This document shows positions 1 through 9,193 of a stretch of DNA of 64,000 nucleotides, one piece after another. The notes beneath the pieces are model-generated. The model did not search any database. It saw only the letters and a program-made list of their open reading frames with translations, and was not told where the DNA came from. The stretch is taken from contig CAZBDV010000007.1 in NCBI GenBank assembly GCA_964490765.1, forward strand, positions 1-64,000. Reading direction: 5' to 3'. The position numbers were made by a program, and so were the translations under genes. Positions within the stretch are counted from its first letter, which is position 1. Every line of letters starts with the position of its first letter. This DNA is from CAZBDV01 sp964490765. Its GTDB lineage: Bacteria > Cloacimonadota > Cloacimonadia > Cloacimonadales > JAJBBL01.

Positions 1-867
1 GATCAGATGGGTACACTTGGATCAGGGAATCATTTCATAGAACTGGGTATTGTTGAAGACATATACGATAGTTCAGTAGCCGATTTTCTCGGTTTAGAGA
101 AAAACCAGATCATTGTTCTGATCCATAGTGGTTCCAGAGGATTTGGACATCAGATCTGTGATGATTATGTAGTCGAGATGAAGAGAAAAAGGCAGGAGCT
201 AGATTTCGCTCTACCCGACATTCAGCTGATTTCTGCCTATATTAATTCACCTATCGGTAAGAAATACTATTCAGCTATGGTAGCTGCAGCAAACTATGCT
301 TGGTCTAATCGGCAAGTTATGATGAGCCTGGTAGAGAAGGAGTTGAGGAGAGTTCTTGATGCTTCCTCACGTGAACTGGGATATAAGCTGATATATGATG
401 TGAGCCATAACATAGCCAAACTCGAAGAGCATAATTTTGAGGGGAGAAGAAGACTCCTCTGCGTTCACCGCAAAGGAGCTACCCGTGCTTTTGGCCCCGG
501 CCATCATCTCATCCCTGATAGATATCGTGAAATAGGCCAACCGGTCATCATACCGGGTGATATGGGCCGATACAGTTATCTCTGTCTGGGTACTGAAGCT
601 GGTATGAATGAGACCTTTGGTTCGTCATGTCACGGAGCGGGCCGGATAATGAGTCGTAAAGAAGCTCTGAGGAGTTCTACAGCAAACAGAGTGCTCCAGG
701 ATATGCAGAAACGGAATATACTTGTTCATTCTGCCACTCGTTCTACCCTCGTAGAAGAGATGAGTAATGTATATAAAGATGTTAGTGCTGTTGTCGAGAC
801 AATGACAGATTGTGGGTTGCTGAAGAAGATTATCAAGACAAAACCGATTGGTGTAATCAAGGGTTGA
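1..867 (+). CDS. rtcB: RNA-splicing ligase RtcB, C-terminal part (5' end outside window)
   Basis: RtcB joins RNA 2',3'-cyclic phosphate (or 3'-phosphate) ends to 5'-OH ends using GTP and Mn2+. The reading frame is open from the first base, so the N-terminal third, including the Asp/Cys metal ligands, lies outside the window. Visible hallmarks in order are GTLGSGNHF, HSGSRGFGHQ, SHNIAKLE, VHRKGATRAF, IIPGDMGRYSY and SCHGAGR. By comparison with characterised RtcB, the histidines of the second and third motifs are metal ligands, and the His of CHGAGR is the residue that becomes guanylylated. All are intact. It converges on the kinase gene to its right and only 33 bp separate the stops. No archease or RtcA/RtcR neighbour is visible here, so the physiological role (tRNA or rRNA repair) is not indicated. 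Confidence 0.95.
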   Translation, partial: DQMGTLGSGNHFIELGIVEDIYDSSVADFLGLEKNQIIVLIHSGSRGFGHQICDDYVVEMKRKRQELDFALPDIQLISAYINSPIGKKYYSAMVAAANYAWSNRQVMMSLVEKELRRVLDASSRELGYKLIYDVSHNIAKLEEHNFEGRRRLLCVHRKGATRAFGPGHHLIPDRYREIGQPVIIPGDMGRYSYLCLGTEAGMNETFGSSCHGAGRIMSRKEALRSSTANRVLQDMQKRNILVHSATRSTLVEEMSNVYKDVSAVVETMTDCGLLKKIIKTKPIGVIKG

Positions 868-900
868 GTCTAAGATTAACAAACACTCCTCAACAGCTTT

Positions 901-2793
901 CTATTTCGTTACATACTCTTCCAGCTTATTAAGAAGTGTTATCAGCTTCGTTCCCTCAAACGGTTTGACCAATACTTCCTGAAATCCCCTGTTGTTGTAG
1001 TCTGTTACCATCGGATCTTTAGCATAACCAGTCGAAACAACAGCAAATATATCAGGATTGATAGCCTTAACCTCATCAATGATCTCTTTTGCACCTTTCC
1101 CTGCGGGAATAGTTAGGTTAAGGATAGCCATATCGTGCTTTTTCACATCCCGTTTCTGATCATGAATCCGGCAGGCATCTTTAATTAGCTGTAAAACCTC
1201 ATCTCCATCCACTGCATAATCTACCTGATAACCATATGATTCGAGAAGACTGCCGATAATCGTTCTTACATCTCTCTCATCATCCATTATCAAGATCTTT
1301 CTACCACCTTCAGGTTTCCGTAAATCCGTTTTACTGTCACCGTTCTCGGCCCTCTTTCCAGACACTGGAAGATAGATAGTGAATGTTGCTCCTTTCCCAT
1401 GGACAGAAGAGAATTTAATGTAACCATCATGTTTCCTGATTATGCTGAAACTAATCGGCAAACCCAAACCACTGTGCTTATCTTTAGTTGAGAAAAAGGG
1501 ATTGAAGACTTTATCCTTTATATCATCGGCTATTCCATCACCTTCGTCTTTGATCGATATGGTGATATAATCACCCGGTTTCATACCCTGGTCATTCTTC
1601 TTTTTAATAGTAACATTACTGGCAGTGATAGTAATAACACCAGCGGCAGGAGAAGCCTGGACAGCATTCATAACAATATTATTTATCACCTGGCTGATTT
1701 GAGCTTCATCAACCTCTACTGTTGCCAGTTTGTTTTCGATCTTGAACCGACATTCCAGATTTGTGCCGGTAACAGCAAATGATGCCGACTCTGTTATCAG
1801 TTCTTTAATCGAAGCTGCTCTTCGTAATGATCCCGTTCCTTTGGAAAAGCCCAGCAGCTGTTGGGTTAGATCTCTCGCTCTTAAACAGGCTTTTTCTGCT
1901 TCAGCCAGATTTGTGGTTAACTTGACTTCATTATCTTTGGATAACTGAGCAAGAGAGATGTATCCGACTATTGCAGTCAGGATATTATTAAAGTTATGCG
2001 CAATACCTCTTGCTAGATAGCCAATCATCTCCAGTTCCTGAACTTTAGTCAATTCCTTACTTATCTGTCTGTCCCTGGTTATATCTCTGGCTATACTGAT
2101 AATTGCCATCGATTCACCGTCATCATCTTTAACCAGTGATGTTGATAGACTGACCGGGAACTCTGTTCCATCTTTTTTTAGATGTAACAGTTCTCCTTTC
2201 CAGCCACCATCAAGGGTCCCCTGTAACATCTCTGTCAGTAACTCTGGAGAGTTACTGGTTGATCTGAGCAGTGCAGCTGAACTATCAATAATCTCCTCAG
2301 CTTCATATAGATAGGTTTTGAAAAATGATGGATTGGCATAGAGAATACGATCATGCATGTCAGTAATAAAGATACAATCGTTGGCATTACGGGTTGCAGT
2401 TGCAACCATCCTGACCTCATCTTCTATCTTCTTCTTATCTGAAATATCACAAAAAACAATCGATAAAGCCTTACTTCCTTGCGCATCGATCTCCTGAACT
2501 CTGGTAGAGAAGCTGAGCTGTCTCTGCCTTCCTTTTATCGTTCTGATAGAGCTATACATCTTCCCCGAACCATTGTCTCTGCAGGTTTGGATCTCTTTCT
2601 CAAATGATTTGAGATTCTTCGGTTCGATAAAATCATTAATTACTCTGTCGATCAGGCTTTCAGGACTTGCTTCAAACAGATCATGAGCAGCTCGGTTAGC
2701 ATACAAGAATCTATTTTCTGTATCGATAAGAGCAATACCCTCTATCTGATTGTCTATGATATTTTTGTAATACAGTCCTTCATTGATTGCCAT
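901..2793 (-). CDS. Hybrid sensor histidine kinase (PAS-PAS-HisKA-HATPase-receiver)
   Basis: A 630-residue cytoplasmic hybrid kinase with no membrane segments. Two PAS-like sensor domains (about 8-120 and 130-245) precede a HisKA segment with the phospho-accepting His at 266 (IAHNFNNILTA). An ATPase domain follows (N box around 371-377, G boxes DEGDGIA and SGLGLPIS) and then a C-terminal receiver (about 498-628). The receiver keeps the acidic pair D504/D505, S587 and the conserved Lys 610, but the phosphorylation-site Asp is replaced by Asn 559 (AILNLTIP, codon AAC). The receiver therefore probably cannot accept phosphate in the usual way. A GGGAGG ribosome site precedes the ATG. It stands alone with no adjacent regulator, so input and output are unknown. 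Confidence 0.9.
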   Translation of the reverse strand: MAINEGLYYKNIIDNQIEGIALIDTENRFLYANRAAHDLFEASPESLIDRVINDFIEPKNLKSFEKEIQTCRDNGSGKMYSSIRTIKGRQRQLSFSTRVQEIDAQGSKALSIVFCDISDKKKIEDEVRMVATATRNANDCIFITDMHDRILYANPSFFKTYLYEAEEIIDSSAALLRSTSNSPELLTEMLQGTLDGGWKGELLHLKKDGTEFPVSLSTSLVKDDDGESMAIISIARDITRDRQISKELTKVQELEMIGYLARGIAHNFNNILTAIVGYISLAQLSKDNEVKLTTNLAEAEKACLRARDLTQQLLGFSKGTGSLRRAASIKELITESASFAVTGTNLECRFKIENKLATVEVDEAQISQVINNIVMNAVQASPAAGVITITASNVTIKKKNDQGMKPGDYITISIKDEGDGIADDIKDKVFNPFFSTKDKHSGLGLPISFSIIRKHDGYIKFSSVHGKGATFTIYLPVSGKRAENGDSKTDLRKPEGGRKILIMDDERDVRTIIGSLLESYGYQVDYAVDGDEVLQLIKDACRIHDQKRDVKKHDMAILNLTIPAGKGAKEIIDEVKAINPDIFAVVSTGYAKDPMVTDYNNRGFQEVLVKPFEGTKLITLLNKLEEYVTK

Positions 2794-3080
2794 GACAAAC
2801 CTCCCAATCCCTCGATCTCTCTGTCAAAAAATCGTATCAAACCTTTATCGGCCTGATAATGATCGATCTTACCTGTCCATGACAGAGAAATTATTTTTGT
2901 CGTATATCATTTACAGGCAAGCATATCCTGTCAATAGAAAATCTCTGTAGGCTGTGACTTCCATAATGGAATAAGAGCGGATATGACACATTTACGATTC
3001 AATCCCTGTCGTTTATCACTCATTAGGAGTGGGTTACAGTAATACACAGAACAGTTAAACGCATCATTTTGACAAAAAAA

Positions 3081-3154
3081 TGGCTGGGATGAGAGGATTC
3101 GAACCCCTACATACGGAACCAGAATCCGTTGTCCTACCTTTAGACGACATCCCA
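3081..3154 (-). tRNA. tRNA-Gln (CUG anticodon)
   Basis: The reverse strand folds as a cloverleaf with acceptor TGGGATG/CATCCCA, anticodon stem ACGGA/TCCGT around the loop TTCTGGT (anticodon CTG), a GGTTCGAATCC T-arm and encoded GCCA at the 3' end. It is the last of four tRNA genes read leftward. The neighbouring tRNA-Gln carries TTG, so together they read both Gln codons. Confidence 0.93.
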
Positions 3155-3186
3155 GCATTCAAAGTTGTTCCAGGTTTGCTATAAGA

Positions 3187-3261
3187 TGGCTGGGCCGGGA
3201 GGATTCGAACCCCCGAATACATGGACCAAAACCATGTGTCTTACCACTTGACGACGGCCCA
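3187..3261 (-). tRNA. tRNA-Gln (UUG anticodon)
   Basis: Reverse-strand cloverleaf with acceptor TGGGCCG/CGGCCCA, anticodon stem CATGG/CCATG around TTTTGGT (anticodon TTG), a T-arm and an encoded CCA end. It is 32 bp from the second tRNA-Gln gene, probably in one transcript with the tRNA-Ser genes. Confidence 0.93.
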
Positions 3262-3280
3262 ACTGCTAACTTTCAGCAAA

Positions 3281-3374
<94 letters not shown>

Positions 3375-3394
3375 GTTATCTTACTTTAATAACA

Positions 3395-3479
3395 TGGCGG
3401 AGGATGAGGGACTCGAACCCCCAAGGGATAAACCCGGCGGTTTTCAAGACCGCTGCCTTGCCAATTAGGCTAATCCTCC
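3395..3479 (-). tRNA. tRNA-Ser (UGA anticodon)
   Basis: An 85-nt class II tRNA on the reverse strand with acceptor GGAGGAT/ATCCTCC, anticodon stem GCGGT/ACCGC around CTTGAAA (TGA), a long variable arm and an encoded GCCA end. It is the first of the four-tRNA leftward cluster, which lies just downstream of era on the same strand. Confidence 0.93.
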
Positions 3480-3564
3480 ATGGGTATTATCACTAATTTG
3501 ATGGTCAAATTAAAAACGCCCCTTATTGTGTCAATTCATTTTTGAATCATCTATCAGCGATATC

Positions 3565-4455
3565 TCAAACATAACCGAATTCTTTCAGGGCATTTCTCTT
3601 TTTACGCCAGTTAGCCTTGAGCTTTACCCATAACTCCAGCTTAACCCGCTTCCCGGCCAGTCTATAAATCTCTTTTTCTGCTGCCAACCTGACACTCTTT
3701 ATCTTACTCCCCTTATCGCCAATAAAAATTATCTTCTGTGATTTACGTTCGAGCCAGACATTAGCTTGAATCTCCAGTTTATTGGGATATTCACGATAAG
3801 TTTCTACTGTAACAGTGCTGCTGTATGGTATCTCATCCCGGAACTGTTTGAATATCTGTTCTCTGATAATCTCCTGGGCGAAGAATCTCATGGGAAGATC
3901 AGAAAGGTTTTCCGGATCATATAAAGGGGGAGAGTATGGAAGATATCTTTTCAGCAAAAGCAGGAGTTCACTAAGATCACTATCTTCAGTAGCTGATATT
4001 GAGACTACTTCTTCGAAGCCGAAACTGGCAAGATCGGCCAGAGAGCTATTCAGATGTTCGGTATAGAACAGGTCTCTCTTATTCAGCACTGCAATTTTGG
4101 GTATTTTGACCCTTTTTAAGATAAGAGCAGTAACTTGATTATCATAATCGGTTGGATAGTTATTATCGGTCATATAAATGATGACATCGGCGTCATTGAG
4201 CGAGTTAACGATTTTATTTATCATCTGCTGATGAAGCTCATATCTCGGTTCCAGGAATCCGGGTGTATCGAGAAATATGACCTGAGATTCTTTGTCTGAA
4301 AAGAAAGCTTTAACTGTGTGTCTGGTAGTCTGAGGCCTCGGTGATACGATCGAGAGCTTCTCACCAACCAGCCTGTTCATCAGTGTTGATTTACCAACAT
4401 TTGGTTTACCGATTATAACAGCAAATCCGCATCTATAGTTTTCTGCTATCTCCAT
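3565..4455 (-). CDS. era: GTPase Era
   Basis: Era is an essential Ras-like GTPase that binds 16S rRNA and helps mature the small ribosomal subunit. The 296-residue protein has normal family length. It has G1 GKPNVGKS near residue 17, the switch I segment SPRPQTTRH, G3 DTPG, G4 NKRD and G5 SAT. A C-terminal KH domain contains VWLERKSQKIIFIGDKGSKIK, read here as IGDKGSKIK, typical for the RNA-binding loop. It lies 5 bp after holA and ends a leftward operon with holA, uppP and a deacetylase-like gene. The tRNA cluster follows on the same strand. Confidence 0.96.
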   Translation of the reverse strand: MEIAENYRCGFAVIIGKPNVGKSTLMNRLVGEKLSIVSPRPQTTRHTVKAFFSDKESQVIFLDTPGFLEPRYELHQQMINKIVNSLNDADVIIYMTDNNYPTDYDNQVTALILKRVKIPKIAVLNKRDLFYTEHLNSSLADLASFGFEEVVSISATEDSDLSELLLLLKRYLPYSPPLYDPENLSDLPMRFFAQEIIREQIFKQFRDEIPYSSTVTVETYREYPNKLEIQANVWLERKSQKIIFIGDKGSKIKSVRLAAEKEIYRLAGKRVKLELWVKLKANWRKKRNALKEFGYV

Positions 4456-4460
4456 TATGC

Positions 4461-5486
4461 TTATCCTGCAGCAAAAATCCTGAAGAGCATCCTCTCCACT
4501 ATCAGTGCATCTTCCAGATTGAGAGACTTCAATTCAGTATCGGTTTCCAGCAAGATTTTGAAGATCAGGGGCATCGAGGCAAGCGGATACTTCTGAGCAT
4601 ATCGAATATAATCTTTACGATAGAGGTGATATATCTCTGTAAGATGCTTTGAGAGTATTTCTCTTTCGGTCATCCCTTTTACTTGCAGACTGTTAATCTT
4701 CCAGAGCTGGACAAAAAAGCGAAGCAGCATAGTAATCAGGAAAACTGCCGCCTCTTTATTATCCATCAGGTTTTCGATGACGATAAAAGTCTGACGAGGG
4801 TCCCTCTCTCCTACAGCATTTATGAGGTCAAATACAGAAAAGGAACGTGAATAACCGGTGCTCATCTGAACATCAGATACCGTTATCTTGTTTGAATTAA
4901 CAGTATAAAGCAGGAGTTTTTCCAGTTCATTGGAGGCAATCATATAATCGAGTTCTACTCTGTTAACGAAGAGTTGCGCGGCATCAGAAGCTATGGTCTT
5001 ATCATGTGCTCCAACTTCTCCATGAAGCCAGGGAATCATATCTTCCGGTTTGTAAGGACTCCGGCAGTGTACAACAACTCCAATCTTATTGATCTGTTTT
5101 GCTATCTTCAGACGGTTATCGAGACTGTCGGCAGTAAGAATGATAAAATTGAAAAGTTCGTTCTGACTCAGATAATCGATGATTTTCTGTTGACTTACAG
5201 TCTTCAGGCTATCGAATTTCCTGAGCAGAACGACTTTATCTTTGGCCATAAAGGGATCTGAACTTGCTGCATCAAGGACGCTGGAAACATCACAGTCATC
5301 TCCGTAAAAGGTTACCAGATCAAAATCCCTGACCTCTACTGGTATAGCCCGGTCGATAATCATATCAACTGCTTTCTTTTTGAGATATTCTTCAGTGCCG
5401 TAGATAAAGTAGAGGCGGGAGAGTTTTTCTTTCGCAAACGACCTTATGAATGCCTGATAGGCAATTGCTTTCGAAGCACCCGGCAT
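4461..5486 (-). CDS. holA: DNA polymerase III delta subunit
   Basis: The delta subunit opens the beta sliding clamp within the clamp loader. The 341-residue length fits the family. The N-terminal segment SRLYFIYGTEEYLKKKAVD and the later stretch FAFDLINAVGERD-like FSVFDLINAVGERDPR match HolA. The C-terminal helical collar ends with LNLEDALIVERMLFRI. As expected for delta, there is no complete Walker A motif. It is packed between uppP (4 bp upstream) and era (5 bp downstream). Confidence 0.9.
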   Translation of the reverse strand: MPGASKAIAYQAFIRSFAKEKLSRLYFIYGTEEYLKKKAVDMIIDRAIPVEVRDFDLVTFYGDDCDVSSVLDAASSDPFMAKDKVVLLRKFDSLKTVSQQKIIDYLSQNELFNFIILTADSLDNRLKIAKQINKIGVVVHCRSPYKPEDMIPWLHGEVGAHDKTIASDAAQLFVNRVELDYMIASNELEKLLLYTVNSNKITVSDVQMSTGYSRSFSVFDLINAVGERDPRQTFIVIENLMDNKEAAVFLITMLLRFFVQLWKINSLQVKGMTEREILSKHLTEIYHLYRKDYIRYAQKYPLASMPLIFKILLETDTELKSLNLEDALIVERMLFRIFAAG

Positions 5487-5490
5487 AACT

Positions 5491-6297
5491 TCACCCTCTT
5501 ATAAGGAGAAAAATCACCGACAGGCCAACAACCCAGCAATAGATACCAAATATCTTCAAACGTCTCTTACTGATGAGTTTCATGAGGAGAGCAATGACCA
5601 GATAGCCTGAGATGAATGCTGCTAACATCCCTAATATGTATCCTGGAACAAACGCTCTCTCAATTGAATTGAGCGATCGGATATCAAAAATAGTAGCTCC
5701 CAGGATAGCGGGAATTGCTAAGAGAAAAGAGAATCGGGCAGCAGCATCTCTTTTAAGACCTGTTGTCATACCGGCAGTAATTGTCATACCTGATCGTGAT
5801 ATTCCGGGTATGATTGCAAAAGCCTGACTTACTCCGATAATAATCGAACGAAACAAACCGGTCTGGTGGATATCCAAACGTCTCGGGGGGATATAGTCGC
5901 TCAGAAAGACTACCGTTCCAGTGACCAGTAACATGGAAGCTGCGAAGAGTGGTCTGGCAAACAACTGACGTATTTCTGCCTGAAACAAAAAGCCGAGTAT
6001 TCCGGTTACTATCGTTCCGACCAGAAGATAAAGCAGAGTTTTATGATCAGCCCGTCTTGTCTCTGTTATCTCACTGACAGGGGCAAGTGAAAATATAAGT
6101 CTGGTTATATCTTTTCTGAAGTATATAATAACCGACAGGAGTGTTCCAAAGTGAACGAGTATTTCGAAAATAATATCGGGAGATTCGAAGGCTAAAAAGT
6201 GCTGTGCCAGAACCAGATGCCCCGAACTACTGACCGGTATAAATTCAGTGATACCCTGTATAATACCGAGCAGGATAGATTTCAAATAGAATTCCAT
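5491..6297 (-). CDS. uppP: Undecaprenyl-diphosphatase (BacA/UppP)
   Basis: An integral membrane phosphatase that recycles undecaprenyl diphosphate, the lipid carrier of peptidoglycan and glycan synthesis, and often confers bacitracin tolerance. The 268 residues include about seven or eight hydrophobic segments. Both family motifs are present: GITEFIPVSSSGHL near residues 15-28 with the catalytic Glu and Ser residues, and PGISRSGMT near 163-171. It sits between a periplasmic deacetylase-like gene and holA with close spacing, consistent with one leftward operon. Confidence 0.96.
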   Translation of the reverse strand: MEFYLKSILLGIIQGITEFIPVSSSGHLVLAQHFLAFESPDIIFEILVHFGTLLSVIIYFRKDITRLIFSLAPVSEITETRRADHKTLLYLLVGTIVTGILGFLFQAEIRQLFARPLFAASMLLVTGTVVFLSDYIPPRRLDIHQTGLFRSIIIGVSQAFAIIPGISRSGMTITAGMTTGLKRDAAARFSFLLAIPAILGATIFDIRSLNSIERAFVPGYILGMLAAFISGYLVIALLMKLISKRRLKIFGIYCWVVGLSVIFLLIRG

Positions 6298-6320
6298 TAG
6301 TAAGACTGTCCTTCCTTCAA

Positions 6321-7511
6321 TTAAAGTATTTCTGGCAGATCAGTAGCAAAAATTTCCGAAACAGGGACGATACGAAAGCCCATATTCTTTGCCTCTTCTA
6401 CGAATTTATTCATTATCTCCAGTCTCTGGCGGTCAAAACAGTGGGTAATAACAACAACCCGATCTTTCTGTTCTTTCAACCTTTTCAACTCCTGTAATCT
6501 CTCTCTCATTATCCTTTCAGAACTCTCAGGATCATCAAGGAAAAGGTCTCGCTGAACTACAGGGAGTTGCATTCTCTGTGCCACATCTACCGCTATTGTA
6601 TGCTGGGTTGTTCTACTGTCGACGAAGAAAAGGTCATGCCTGGCCAGGGCACCGAGGACAGAGGCCATTACTCTTTCATCGGCTGTAGCGAGACTTCCCA
6701 TATGATTATTAGCTCCGACGACATCCGGAAGTTGTCTGAGATATCCGTTTATTATCCTGTTGATCTCTCTATCACTATGTTCAACGAGAATGGGATTACT
6801 ACCCGGATTATTACGAGGATAACCTACTGGCTCCATAGGAATATGCAGCATAATCTCTCTTCCCATCTCGACCGCTTTCTCCATCACGGTTCGAGAATAT
6901 CTCAAATCGGGCAGAATTGAGAAGGTTATACTGGGATCGGAATCAAGGTACTCATCCAGCAGCGGACCGGCATATTCTCCGAAATCATCTACTATGATTG
7001 CCAGCATCGGGGCACGGGAAGGATATCGACTCTGCCTATCGAGTTGTATTCTTATGATAAAATCGGTCTCGGTTTGAGGATCATGAATTCTCAGGAGATG
7101 TGCAGCTCCTCCAGACACTTCATGGCCTGTTACGACCTCTCCTCCGGCAGCTTCAACCTGTCCCTGGATAATCATATTAGGGAATACCAGATCAAGTATG
7201 TCAGGATTGAGAGTTATATTGATATATACACCATCATCACGAACTGTCCTGCGATAGAGATTATCCGGAACTCCAAGCTGTTCTGCCGCATGCCTGATTG
7301 ACTCTTCGACCGTTAATTCTTCTACAGCCGGTTCCCGTTCGGTACAATTACGGATAATCATGACTGTGATCAAAGCGAGCAATACAATAATCATAATCAG
7401 ACCGATATAGGACTTCGGCTGTTTCGTTTTTCTCTTTTTGGTCGTTCGTTTGGCTGAATTCTTCTTTTTTGGTTTTGACCTGGTTGTCCTCTTTTTTTTA
7501 TCTTCAGGCAT
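6321..7511 (-). CDS. Divergent polysaccharide deacetylase family protein
   Basis: A 396-residue protein with a very basic Lys/Arg-rich N-terminus (residues 1-33), one membrane segment (about 37-57, LIMIIVLLALITVMII) and a periplasmic domain. From about residue 185 the domain matches the divergent polysaccharide deacetylase family (formerly DUF610): LAIIVDDFGEY, ITFSILPDLRYS, LHIPMEP, NNHMGS and FFVDSRTT. The Asp pair and the His of NNHMGS are the expected metal-site residues. The fold is that of NodB-type deacetylases, but activity and substrate are unproven for this family. Co-transcription with uppP suggests an envelope role. A GAGG ribosome site precedes the ATG. Confidence 0.85.
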   Translation of the reverse strand: MPEDKKKRTTRSKPKKKNSAKRTTKKRKTKQPKSYIGLIMIIVLLALITVMIIRNCTEREPAVEELTVEESIRHAAEQLGVPDNLYRRTVRDDGVYINITLNPDILDLVFPNMIIQGQVEAAGGEVVTGHEVSGGAAHLLRIHDPQTETDFIIRIQLDRQSRYPSRAPMLAIIVDDFGEYAGPLLDEYLDSDPSITFSILPDLRYSRTVMEKAVEMGREIMLHIPMEPVGYPRNNPGSNPILVEHSDREINRIINGYLRQLPDVVGANNHMGSLATADERVMASVLGALARHDLFFVDSRTTQHTIAVDVAQRMQLPVVQRDLFLDDPESSERIMRERLQELKRLKEQKDRVVVITHCFDRQRLEIMNKFVEEAKNMGFRIVPVSEIFATDLPEIL

Positions 7512-7615
7512 ATTGATCCTCTTTCTTTTTTTTCAGAACATCTGAGTCGCAAAAATAGTCAAGAATATTTGCTCTCAGCTTCTCTGCAGGATGGCATTAT
7601 ATCTATATAACTCCC

Positions 7616-8194
7616 CTATCTCCTCACAGTTTCCAATTCCTTTCTTGCTTGCAGGGTGTATCGACGTATGAACTCTGTCTTCCCTTCTGTATAAGCATCA
7701 CGATCATATTCATAACGCTTTTGAAGTTCGAGTTTCAGTTCTTCATACTCCCCTGCGACCCCGGGATGACTTAGAAGAAAGTCACGGAAATACAATTCAT
7801 CCCAGTCTCCTCTGTATCTGACATGAAGATGATAGACATCATCAGCAAACCCCTTTTCCGTATAGCCCTTCATAAACATCATCGAGGGTGGTGGATTTTC
7901 CGGTTTCGAACAGAAGATATAACCATTAGAAGTCAGCAGATCCCTAAACCTCTCCAGATCTGTTTCATCTGCTATTTCCATCAGAATATCAACTGTTGGT
8001 TTGGCTTTCAATCCTGGAACTGCCGTACTACCAATATGATGTATATCAACCGGAGTCAATGAAGAGACTAACTGTTCTAAGAAACTCTTCTCTCTCTCAA
8101 AGTTTTGTGACCAGTGCGGGTCATGTTCTCTGATGATTATCGGGAATAGCTTCCAGAGTTCCTCTTTACTCATCTCACTCAACTTTTTTCTCAT
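7616..8194 (-). CDS. GrpB/UPF0157 family protein (nucleotidyltransferase-like)
   Basis: A 192-residue GrpB family protein. The core reads HHIGSTAVPGLKAKPTVDILMEI (quoted in parts: HHIGSTAVPGL and KPTVDILMEI), the nucleotidyltransferase-like GS motif followed by an acidic strand. Then come the segments YHLHVR and RDFLLSHP that are typical of the family. Some members are fused to dephospho-CoA kinase, but no kinase is present here. Function is unknown. The first ATG has a weak ribosome site. A second in-frame ATG seven codons later (about 8173) follows GAGTGAG and may be the real start. Confidence 0.85.
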   Translation of the reverse strand: MRKKLSEMSKEELWKLFPIIIREHDPHWSQNFEREKSFLEQLVSSLTPVDIHHIGSTAVPGLKAKPTVDILMEIADETDLERFRDLLTSNGYIFCSKPENPPPSMMFMKGYTEKGFADDVYHLHVRYRGDWDELYFRDFLLSHPGVAGEYEELKLELQKRYEYDRDAYTEGKTEFIRRYTLQARKELETVRR

Positions 8195-8370
8195 GAGTCG
8201 AGCAACGAAGAATTATAGTTTGATGTCAATCATAATATTCATCTGAATGGTCAAAGAGTACCAACAGGCTACCATGTATAATATCAGTTACAAGAAAAGT
8301 TCTTGCCTTAGAAGTTGAGTTAGAAAATAATGTAAGCAGGAATATCAATGATATAGAGGAGATTAGAGTG

Positions 8371-9156
8371 ATGAGAAGAATTATAGTAGCCGGAAACTGG
8401 AAGATGAATAAAACAAGGTCAGAGATGCAAGACTTCATAACCAATCTGGTTACAGAGCTCGATTCTTTCGAAGAGTTATTGGCTCTTCCCTTGATCTGTC
8501 CCCCTTATGTTTATCTTCAGGAAAGCAAGAGAATTTGCGGGCAGAGCAAATTAGAAATAGCAGCTCAGGATGTGAGCAAATATGAGTCTGGAGCCTATAC
8601 AGGTGAAATATCAGCCCCGATGCTCAGTTCAATCGGAGTGAGTTATTGTATCATTGGGCATTCTGAAAGGAGAGAGTATCACAATGAAACAGACAATGAG
8701 ATCCGTGATAAACTTCTCATTCTCCGCAAAGAAAGAATAGTTCCAATCATCTGTGTCGGAGAGAAGCTGGAAGAGAGGGAAAAGGGCACAACTTCAGATA
8801 CCATAATCAGCCAGTTATCGGAGATTTTCCGAGATGTAGAGGTTAATGATCCGGCAGAACAGATCATAGCTTATGAGCCGGTTTGGGCAATCGGAACTGG
8901 TAAGACTGCTACCCCTGAACTTGCTCAGGAGGTTCATTCACTGATCAGGGAGTGGCTTGCTGAAAGATATTCATCAGATATGGCAGCAGGAATCAGCATA
9001 CTTTATGGTGGTAGCGTCAAACCGGATAACTTTGCCAGCTTACTGCAGGAGCCTGATATCGACGGTGGATTGATCGGTGGAGCTTCTCTGGCGTTAGTAG
9101 ACTACTTAACCCTACTGAAAACGGGTAACAGAATAGCTGGAACTTTACAATCATAA
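8371..9156 (+). CDS. tpiA: Triose-phosphate isomerase
   Basis: Interconverts dihydroxyacetone phosphate and glyceraldehyde 3-phosphate in glycolysis and gluconeogenesis. The 261-residue TIM barrel carries the catalytic Lys in GNWKMN, the catalytic His in IIGHSERR, the catalytic Glu in AYEPVWAIGTG and the phosphate-binding loop ILYGGSVKPDN. The ATG at 8371 is preferred over the GTG just before it because the family starts MRRxIVAGNWKMN, and AGGAG lies 9-10 bp upstream. It begins a rightward run with serS and psuG. Confidence 0.97.
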   Translation: MRRIIVAGNWKMNKTRSEMQDFITNLVTELDSFEELLALPLICPPYVYLQESKRICGQSKLEIAAQDVSKYESGAYTGEISAPMLSSIGVSYCIIGHSERREYHNETDNEIRDKLLILRKERIVPIICVGEKLEEREKGTTSDTIISQLSEIFRDVEVNDPAEQIIAYEPVWAIGTGKTATPELAQEVHSLIREWLAERYSSDMAAGISILYGGSVKPDNFASLLQEPDIDGGLIGGASLALVDYLTLLKTGNRIAGTLQS

Positions 9157-9193
9157 TCCAGGCGAAACATAGCAGAGAGGAGAGAATACGATA

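Noticed and set aside
9157..9193. Possible T-box leader before serS
   Set aside because: Only 37 bp separate tpiA and serS, too short for a T-box.
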